Assembly (NCBI GenBank): GCA_023052935.1 | Contig: CM041294.1 | Coordinates: 22,282,635 to 22,346,634 of the forward strand | Reading direction: 5' to 3' | Length of the DNA stretch: 64,000 bases | DNA from: Piezodorus guildinii | Taxonomy: Eukaryota > Arthropoda > Insecta > Hemiptera > Pentatomidae | In this document: one piece after another, positions 57,480 to 64,000 of the stretch | How the letters are laid out: each line of letters begins with the position of its first letter | How positions within the stretch are numbered: position 1 is the first letter of the stretch | Notes under the pieces: model-generated | The model's database searches: none | What the model was told of the DNA's origin: nothing | What the model saw: only the letters and a program-made list of their open reading frames with translations | Position numbers and translations under genes: made by a program

Positions 57480-57700
57480 ACGTTCTCGGACTCTAAGTGT
57501 TGGCCTCCTTTATCCGCTCCTCATCTCGCTTCTATGAGAGTTGTTTGTTCTCCTTTTGTGGACTTCCTGTTCCGTTGCTACCAAAATATGGAACGCACTT
57601 CGCCGAGCACTTCTCTAATAATGAGGCCAAACCTTAATAGTCCTGAGACTACGTTTCTTTCACGGGCAGCGTTAATCATTAAAACTCACATATTTTTTTT
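57480..57700 (+). pseudogene. Possible LINE C-terminal relic (L2/Crack/RTE-like)
   Basis: Interleaved frames give RMRV..C.PFVDFLFRSATKIWNALP..., resembling the pattern R...F..R....WN.LP at the C-terminus of several LINE RTs. Frames change at least twice. Weak. Confidence 0.35.
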
Positions 57701-57764
57701 CATTATATCCAACCTCAGTCGTATTAGTTTATTATTTTCAATAACGAACCTTTATTTCTGAATT

Positions 57765-58735
57765 GGTGCAGCATCATTTCACAAAACCACAGAAAAAGCT
57801 ACCATCATGGACAGTGTTTACCTCCTCACGTCAACTGTGAAATGTTAAAAGTTTCTAAGGAAAAAAAGTGTTCCCCACAAGAAATATCTCAAAATTTCCT
57901 TACAGAACTTAATAAATATCAGTATAACAAAATCATTTATACCGATGGTTCAAAAACAATTGAATCGACGTCGTACGCTGTATTAGACGGCGACCAAATT
58001 CACAAGTACAAACTTGATAGTACTTGTAGTGTTTTTACTGCAGAATTGACAACTATTCTAAAAGCAGTTCATCTAGCCAGAACAACATTAGAAAAGTCAG
58101 TAGTTTGTTCTGACTTGCTCAGTGCTATCAGAGCCATTTTCAATCCATTCTCAGCAAACCCTATTGTACGGGAGGTCCACTTCGCAATCAAACAGTTAGA
58201 GGACTTCTCAAAAAAAGTAAACTTATTTTGGATTCCCAGTCATTCCGGAATATCAGGGAATGAGGAAGTCGACAGAGGCACATTCACTAGAAGAAATGAA
58301 ATGCACTCTTTTATTTCACCATTTGAGCTGTTTCAGCCAATAAACGCGAAGGTCATAGACGAATGGCAACAGTCTTGGACCGCTCACGAAAACAACAAAT
58401 TGAAAAATGTCAAACCGACCATCAGCTGCTGGGTCTCATCATTAAGAAAGTGCAGGCGTGAGGAGGTAGTTATCGCCCGCCTGAGGATAGGACACTGCTG
58501 TTTCACTCATGAGCACCTCATGGCACGTAGAGATCCACTTCGATGTCAACTGTGTAAAGTGACTCTCACAGTAAGTCGTATTATTGAAGAGTGTCCTCGT
58601 TATAGTAGGGAATTTTTAAAATGTTGCGTACCACGTAAAGTCTCGGAGGCATTGAGCGATAGTGATCGGGCCGTCGATGGTGTCATTCAATTGGTGAAGA
58701 ACATTCGTTTATATCACCTCATTTAACACATTCAG
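57765..58735 (+). mobile_element. I-type LINE fragment with intact RNase H
   Basis: A 5'-truncated relative of the element at 45.3 kb: decayed codons for PSWTVFTSS (compare PPWTYSPPA) precede the open frame 57842-58726. T-rich simple sequence follows at 58780-58870. Similarity to ORF2 of the large element covers the RNase H and C-terminal knuckle only. Confidence 0.82.
57842..58726 (+). CDS. LINE ORF2 C-terminal fragment: RNase H
   Basis: 294 residues. The RNase H tetrad is complete: D35 (IIYTDGSKT), E68 (VFTAELTTI), D91 (VCSDLLSA) and D144 (SHSGISGNEEVD). The region WVSSLRKCRREEVVIARLRI and GHC follows, then CQLC...ECPRY, where the histidine of the usual C-x2-C...H-x4-C knuckle is replaced (SRII for .HIL). 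Family knowledge: RNase H of I-type LINEs removes RNA during second-strand synthesis. The ATG is probably not original, since similarity runs upstream in another frame. No RT is attached, so the piece cannot transpose by itself. Confidence 0.85.
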   Translation: MLKVSKEKKCSPQEISQNFLTELNKYQYNKIIYTDGSKTIESTSYAVLDGDQIHKYKLDSTCSVFTAELTTILKAVHLARTTLEKSVVCSDLLSAIRAIFNPFSANPIVREVHFAIKQLEDFSKKVNLFWIPSHSGISGNEEVDRGTFTRRNEMHSFISPFELFQPINAKVIDEWQQSWTAHENNKLKNVKPTISCWVSSLRKCRREEVVIARLRIGHCCFTHEHLMARRDPLRCQLCKVTLTVSRIIEECPRYSREFLKCCVPRKVSEALSDSDRAVDGVIQLVKNIRLYHLI

Positions 58736-58870
58736 GCTATTTTACGCACTTTTTGATATTTTACTCACAAGTTTTATCTATTTATTTATTTTATTTTATT
58801 ATTATTACTTTTTTTTATTTATTATTATTTATTTTTTTATTTATTTTATTTTATTATCCTTTTTTTTTTT

Positions 58871-59390
58871 AATTTTGTTGCTAATCATCGTGTTGGCAGT
58901 TCCGATTAAATCATAATGTTTATTGTTCCTATTGTTCTGTTTTATGCCCTCATCATAGGTAAGTTAATCCTATCATAATCTTTATGATTAGATAAATGAT
59001 GAAAACTATTTTGATACAAACAATGTTTAAGTATAAAAGTGAACATACAAATTGAAATTTTAAACCAGAGCTTATATGTTATAATATAAACACCTACACG
59101 TATTACTTTAGTAAGGAAGACTAAAACATGATCAAAATAACATTAAAACGTACATTTTTTAGTCAATTTCATTTAAAAATATTTAGGAGAGACTTTGTTG
59201 TCGGAAAAAAAAGTAGTAAATAGTCCATCTAGCAAAAAAAGAAAGTTTATTATATTTTTTTTTATTTTAATTTTTTTAAACATTAAATCATCGAAGGTTT
59301 GTAGTCCTCAGCAGTCGTTTTTATTTATTTTTTCCTCTTTTAAGTGGTACAATAATATACCGTACGTATAGTAGACTGTTGAAATTATCG
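58871..59390. other. AT-rich sequence without recognised gene
   Basis: Nothing recognised. Confidence 0.4.
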
Positions 59391-59575
59391 TAGATAGAAA
59401 CAATAGGGGGTCAGTCTTTTTTTTTTATATATTTTAATTGTACTAACATTTTTGTGACGTTTTGTTTTCCGACGTTGTTCTGATGTTTATAGCCATGATG
59501 ATGTTTGAGCCGAAACGTCAGCAAAATTAAAATATTCTAAAACCGACTGAATTTCGAATATCTACGGGTAATACA
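59391..59575. mobile_element. Fold-back element with decayed hammerhead, type 4
   Basis: The left arm CGTAGATAG..GTCAGTC..ATATTTTAATT..TGACGTTTT and the right arm AAACGTCAGCAAAATTAAAA ..CCGACTGAATTTCGAATATC are imperfectly inverted. A broken hammerhead core lies at 59493-59522. Same architecture as types 1-3. Confidence 0.55.
59493..59522 (+). ncRNA. Decayed hammerhead motif
   Basis: GCC, ATGATGA where CTGATGA is expected, then GAGCC directly before GAAAC, GTC and AGC. The first strand of stem II is missing, so it cannot fold fully. Confidence 0.4.
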
Positions 59576-59638
59576 ATAATAGTTCAAGAGACCATTTATT
59601 ATATAAATTTTGTTCTCTTACATCAATTTTGGCGGTGT

Positions 59639-59770
59639 GGTACTACGACTACATGTGATTTAGGCCTATTCACCTCCTTGCCTAGTGCAACCGTACAAAT
59701 CTCTATATGTACTGAACCCAAGACCCTGGAACCATCAACGGTTGTAGAGATACATTTTTTACTTTCACTT
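59639..59770 (+). mobile_element. tRNA-derived SINE, family 2, copy e (3' piece)
   Basis: ATGTGATTTAGGCCTATTCA, CCTCCTTG and ACCGTACAAATCTCTATATG match the last third of family 2 copies. Confidence 0.6.
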
Positions 59771-59799
59771 ACTATATGTAGTAAGGGAAAGTATTGCGA

Positions 59800-60310
59800 C
59801 CTTGAAAATTTTCGACTTCCAGTTTTCAACGGAAATACACGTTTTAGGGTCCCCTGAGTCCAAATAACCAAGTCCCGCAAAAAGGTCTGTGTGTGTGGTA
59901 ACTCCCGGGCAAAAACGGTAAGTCCTATGAAACTGAAATTTCATATTTAAGACAAATATGCGCCACAGACATTACAAAACTTTTTTCATCAAAATGAGCT
60001 TATCAGAAGAGCCACTTTATACCTTGCATTTTGCACCTTTTTTCGATTCTCTCAAAAACGATTCCAACGATTTTGATTAAACTCCTATATCAATGTAAAA
60101 TTAATGGGCTTTAACATCAAGTAGGATACATTCGGATAAAAATGGTCTGACAGGGCTTTAATGCCGATATTTTAAACTCTTTCTCTAAAGTACCTTTATT
60201 TTGTTGATTCTATAAAATAACTACATTATCTTGTTACCACGGGTGAAAAACAGGTAAATATATAAATTGAATGAATTCGATACCCAACTAAAGGAGAAAA
60301 CTGAAAAAGT
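59800..60310 (+). repeat. Dispersed repeat R-A, copy 2
   Basis: Collinear with 14990-15305 plus 15737-15940 but without the 430-base insert. No ORF, termini or TSD were recognised. Confidence 0.65.
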
Positions 60311-60719
60311 ATATTTTTTATACATTTTTTGTTTTTGAACATAAAAACAGTAATATACATGTTATGATATACCGTTGGAAAGCTAAAAAAATTAGAAAAA
60401 TTTATTTTATGCAATAAGTTGTAAAATGTAATGGAGAAGGATGAAAAGCGGATAATACTAACTGATTATTTTAGATAATAATATAAAAGATTTTTTAATA
60501 AAACACATGTTTTTATCTAAATTCAATTTAAATTAATTCTTTAATAGTTTCACTAATTTTTATCTCTGTTTTTGAAAATTCTTTCATTGATTTAAAATGG
60601 AGTAATGAAAGTCGTTTTTGTTCCGCACCAGATTTTTTTTTTTTTAATCTTCATATTTGGGTTTATCACTAAAAAGAATAAACGTTAATGAAATACCTAC
60701 GACCCGTTGGGTAATGTTC
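60311..60719. other. AT-rich sequence without recognised gene
   Basis: Nothing recognised. Confidence 0.4.
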
Positions 60720-61070
60720 GGTATTTGAAACCAAAAGCGACATGGAATACTTGTTCCAACAATTAGTAAGGCATCACTGCATCATGTATGGGGAGTCGGA
60801 GGCGGTAGATCTGTTCGGAGGAAGAGCAGCTGCCGTGAAATATTCAGGAAGCCCTGCTTGTCCTGTTTCCGGTAAAGGAATTGACTTTAAACTTTAAAGA
60901 AGGGACAGCTCCTACTTCAGCATCCCTCCAGCGGAGTCACTTGCCAACTACTTTATTTTGGATACGGGTCGGGGCTACTTCTTCCATCCTTCTTTTCGTC
61001 TTTGCCTAAAAGGAGACTTAGGTCTCGGCTGCATTGACTATTGGAGCGTTGTTAATAAACCCAAGGTCTT
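60720..61070. other. Unexplained GC-balanced block
   Basis: A + frame is open from about 60712 to a stop at 60896 (CSVFETKSDMEYLFQQLVRH ... SGSPACPVSGKGIDFKL). A donor-like CCG|GTAAAG lies at 60872, but there is no clear acceptor upstream. No domain recognised. It could be an exon or a single-copy element. Confidence 0.3.
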
Positions 61071-61179
61071 GTATGGATAGTAAAGAGAGAAATTAACGTT
61101 TTTAACTTCGCAAAAGTTGTCTTAATAAAATATGGAATGTCTTGTTGTTCTTCATAAGCCCTATTGCTAACTTACGTCT

Positions 61180-61468
61180 AGGGATCACTTGTAGCTGGGT
61201 GGTTAGCATAATCAGCTCCTATGCCAAAGGTCCCGGGTTCAAACCCGCAGGTGGTCCTAGGATTTTTTAATGGGAGTAAAAAATCCTCAGTTTATGCCAT
61301 CCTTCGGAGGGGACGTTAAAAGGTGGACCCGAGCCCTGACATTGCACAGTTACTCGTTAAAGATCCCTATCCTAATAAAACCTGGGTAGGCAGAATTCAG
61401 GACTGTCATTGTAGCATTGTCCGATCAGCCATAGTAGCATAAAGTGACGTTAAATAAATAAACAAACA
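61180..61468 (+). mobile_element. tRNA-derived SINE, family 1, copy e (best copy)
   Basis: Head GGGATCACTTGTAGCTGGG, GGTTAGCATAATC, B box GGGTTCAAACCCGC, full body with CCTAATAAAACCTGGGTAGG, end CATAAAGTGACGTTAAATAA and tail ATAAACAAACA. The 12-bp repeat TAACTTACGTCT at 61168-61179 and 61469-61480 flanks it. It is the longest copy and suits a family consensus. Confidence 0.93.
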
Positions 61469-61480
61469 TAACTTACGTCT

Positions 61481-62138
61481 GAAACCCGTGAAAAATAATC
61501 GTTTTCACGAGCAATATCTGGGACCATATTTGGTAACTAGGTCTTCCAAGCTTGCTCATCTTTTAAAGCTGCGCTATACTACTAGATAACAAGTTGGTGA
61601 AAATTGTTGAAATTTACCTAGTCATTTACCTAAAACTTTATTTATAATTTTTTTTAGACTTTTATAAACAAGCTGACCCGCCCCTTCTTCGCACGATTTC
61701 AATTCAAATGAGGTGTCACTTATATTAAAAAAAGCTCTTTATGACCGATTTAGAGTTTATCGCTTGGGAGTTTCAGTTTACCGTAACGAAAAGCGCACTT
61801 GGTTAAGTTTATTTGTTTGCTATTTTAAAGTAAAGCAGAGATAACAGAAAATTTAATTTTCTCATATAAATAAACTTTATTGGTATGTATGTATTCAAAA
61901 ACTATAAAAATAACAAACGTTCCTATCCTATTAGGTTTATATCTTTTGCCAACGGCACATTATACGTCTAGTATCGAAATCCGGCTTGTGGTTTAGAAGG
62001 AGTTAGTGGAAACCAAAATAGTGTTAACGTCTTATATGTAAAGAAATAGAGATTTCATAAGTTTGCGGGCTTACAACTTTATATTAACTCGTACGATTTC
62101 ATTTATTGCACATTAACTGAATTCTTGCGCTTTCCAAC
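61481..62138. other. AT-rich sequence without recognised gene
   Basis: Nothing recognised. Confidence 0.4.
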
Positions 62139-62145
62139 GGTATAT

Positions 62146-63100
62146 ATATTTTTTTTTTTTTTTTTTTTTTTTTTATTACTGAGCAATATTACAATCTGTC
62201 CAATTCAGGACATTTTTAATAGTGATAACGTACAACATTCATACTACATTCACACGATATATACAAAACTATAAATTTATATATAATAATAATAATAAAA
62301 TATACATATATACAAAATAAAATCAATAAAAATATATACAATAGTCACTCATACCTATATACAATTCACAAGCATACAGCACGTGAGTGGAGAATCTAGC
62401 CAATGCTAGAACTCCAATATACATGTTACAAGAGGTCACGAGGCCACTGCCGTTTCAACCTTCTAGGTGGGTTGTATGGATGGGTGGGGCTGGATAGGGA
62501 TTGAGCTAGAGGATTAGGATGATGAATGAGATTCTGGTGGAATTTGGAAAATTTGGATGGAATCAGGTCTGAAATAAAAGGAACATTAAGGTCGTGGTGC
62601 AAGGTATAGTTGGAAACATAATAAGGAGCATTTACTATTGTATGGAGGACTTTGGATTGAAAGGAATGAATGCGTTTGATGTTAGTACGTTTAGCTGTCC
62701 CCCACAGTTCAAGTCCGTAGGTCCAGATGGGCTTCAGTATTGTCCTGTAGATTAATAATTTGTTGTCAACTGTAAGTTCAGATTTTCTGTTGAGTAGTCG
62801 GTATAACTGTCCGAATCGTCGGTTGAGTTCTTGTCTTTTAAGTCTTGTATGTGGGTTCCAAGTCAATCTTTTGTCTAATAGTAAGCCAAGATACCGGACT
62901 GTATCTGAAGGAGGAATTGGAATGGAATTGAAGTAAACTGGCGGACAGGAGTTTCGTCGAAGAGTGAAGGTTACGTGTTTGCATTTGGCTTCGTTCACCT
63001 TTATGCGCCAAGCATTACACCAGTCTTCGATAAGAGAAAGGTGTCTTTGCAGGTTTAAGGATGCTGTTTCAGGATTGGAACTGGATGATAGGATGGCGGT
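62146..63100 (-). mobile_element. Jockey-type LINE, family B, 5'-truncated
   Basis: The minus-strand T-run (about 32 bases, 62150-62175) is the poly(A) tail, followed by a 250-base 3' UTR and the RT end. The start is in AILSSSSNPETASLNLQRHL. The 7-bp repeat GGTATAT (62139-62145 and 63101-63107) is a possible TSD. Confidence 0.82.
62426..62998 (-). CDS. Jockey-type LINE RT C-terminal fragment
   Basis: 190 codons open on the minus strand: NEAKCKHVTFTLRRNS, DTVRYLGLLLDKRLTWNPHT, LKRQELNRRFGQLYRLLNRK, LKPIWTYGLELWGTAKRTN, HTIVNAPYYVSN and the end PYNPPRRLKRQWPRDLL. The frame stays open upstream to about 63100, so the ATG is not an authentic start. It covers the thumb and C-terminal part after the YADD motif, with no catalytic residues. 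It is close to family A in motif order but clearly diverged. Confidence 0.85.
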   Translation of the reverse strand: MNEAKCKHVTFTLRRNSCPPVYFNSIPIPPSDTVRYLGLLLDKRLTWNPHTRLKRQELNRRFGQLYRLLNRKSELTVDNKLLIYRTILKPIWTYGLELWGTAKRTNIKRIHSFQSKVLHTIVNAPYYVSNYTLHHDLNVPFISDLIPSKFSKFHQNLIHHPNPLAQSLSSPTHPYNPPRRLKRQWPRDLL

Positions 63101-63107
63101 GGTATAT

Positions 63108-64000
63108 TATACACCTAATTTACTACTTATACTTCAGGAATAATTTTTTTGATGACTTGGTCACAGACTATTTATTTTTCCTGTTTAAAGAGAAGCTAAT
63201 TTGCAATGTATTTTAATTAAAAACCTTACGGAAAAATACCGATGTATATGTAAACGATGTATATTATATTATATTGTTCCGAAGAATAGTAACTTTATAG
63301 TTTTTAATTTGAAAAAAGTTCAAATTGATCAGAGGAAATCATATGATGCTTACTGTGTTATTCAGTCCTCTCATATTCTGCTTTAGTGTTATTGGTCATC
63401 TGAAAATAAAAACAAATAAAAAAACATCAAATAAACCTTATACAATCTATATTTATAAAAGAAAGTGCTATTTTACTCGTTTTCAGGTCATCGCTGTTTC
63501 TCAAAAACTACTACAGTTGTGAAGTTGAAATTTCTCCTGGAGGTACGTCTTACGGTTTAGATGTGCAATGAGGCTGGGTTTGGGAAAATTCGTCCTCTAA
63601 GTGATATAAAAAAAATATGTTTCTAAAACGTAAAACAAAATTAGTTTTCGAATAACTCAAAAACTATACGCATCCTCAAAAACTATAAATACTCATTTGA
63701 AGGACAATCAAAATCGTCTTAATGTGATCAGTAATAGCAGAGATACTGAAATACTTATGACAAATATATTTCGTTTCATAGACATGTTGTTGTTGATTTT
63801 TTTAAAATGATCAATAGGCTGAAAAACATTCAAGTTTTGAAAAAGGTAATAGAACTTAGTTCTGAATCCTAAAAAAAATGCGAGCTTACTCAGTGGGAAG
63901 GGTACACCCCCGAGTAGAAAAAATAAGCAATAATGTTACATAGAAGTTACGATTCTATAGAATGATAATGTTTTAAAGCAAAAATGTCAGTATTAGACAA
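63108..64000. other. AT-rich sequence without recognised gene
   Basis: Short open frames only. The phrases around 63480-63760 (TCTCAAAAACTA, CGTCTTACGG) faintly recall repeat R-A. Confidence 0.4.

Noticed and set aside
57842..58726. Domesticated stand-alone RNase H gene
   Set aside because: Similarity to LINE ORF2 continues upstream in another frame and the knuckle histidine is lost; a truncated LINE is simpler.

Overview
The window is AT-rich animal DNA, almost certainly from an insect or another arthropod. The evidence is Jockey-, R1- and I-type LINEs, mariner, hAT and piggyBac elements, several tRNA-headed SINE families, long AT microsatellites, and a host gene with GT-AG introns. There are no operons, ribosome binding sites or CRISPR arrays. 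The species cannot be named from the sequence. Nearly everything outside two short exons is transposon, transposon relic or simple repeat.

Host gene. Two GC-richer exons on the + strand (5757-5988 and 19009-19209) splice in phase. Together they encode the second half of a CUB domain followed directly by the start of a C-type lectin domain, so this is part of a secreted or membrane protein. The 13-kb intron between them is packed with transposons. The remaining exons could not be located, so 19210 onward is either a very long intron or intergenic.

Layout. 1-5.7 kb: a Jockey LINE with target-site duplication (TSD), then a LINE relic split by a non-autonomous hAT element that itself took a LINE tail. 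5.7-19.2 kb: the exon-intron-exon block, holding an R1-like relic, SINEs, a mariner, Jockey pieces, two fold-back elements with hammerhead ribozyme motifs, and a chimeric SINE-LINE insertion. 19.2-31 kb: more Jockey, SINE and mariner copies, including a mariner inside a SINE. 31-34.8 kb: nearly empty AT-rich DNA. 34.8-45.2 kb: fold-back/hammerhead elements, a long-inverted-repeat element, a hAT nested in a piggyBac-like element, SINEs, Jockey pieces and the most complete mariner. 45.3-56.5 kb: an I-type LINE (gag-like ORF1; ORF2 with endonuclease, RT and RNase H), most of which lies in a direct tandem duplication of about 4.93 kb. 56.5-64 kb: LINE relics, two decayed hammerhead loci, SINEs and a Jockey-like LINE.

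How the parts relate. The element families form dependency networks. Five mariner copies belong to one family, and the four that reach the point share the same deletion of the catalytic core, so they depended on transposase from elsewhere. The tRNA-headed SINE with an AAAC tail and an I-type LINE with an AAAC tail are fused in one insertion bounded by a single TSD, which suggests they share retrotransposition machinery. Several unrelated-looking fold-back repeats carry the hammerhead core (CTGANGA, stem II, GAAAC, GT[C/T]), as reported for Penelope-like retroelements. This dispersed ribozyme-bearing fold-back group is the most unusual system in the window. The I-type ORF2 looks long and intact, but its RT lacks the catalytic YxDD block.
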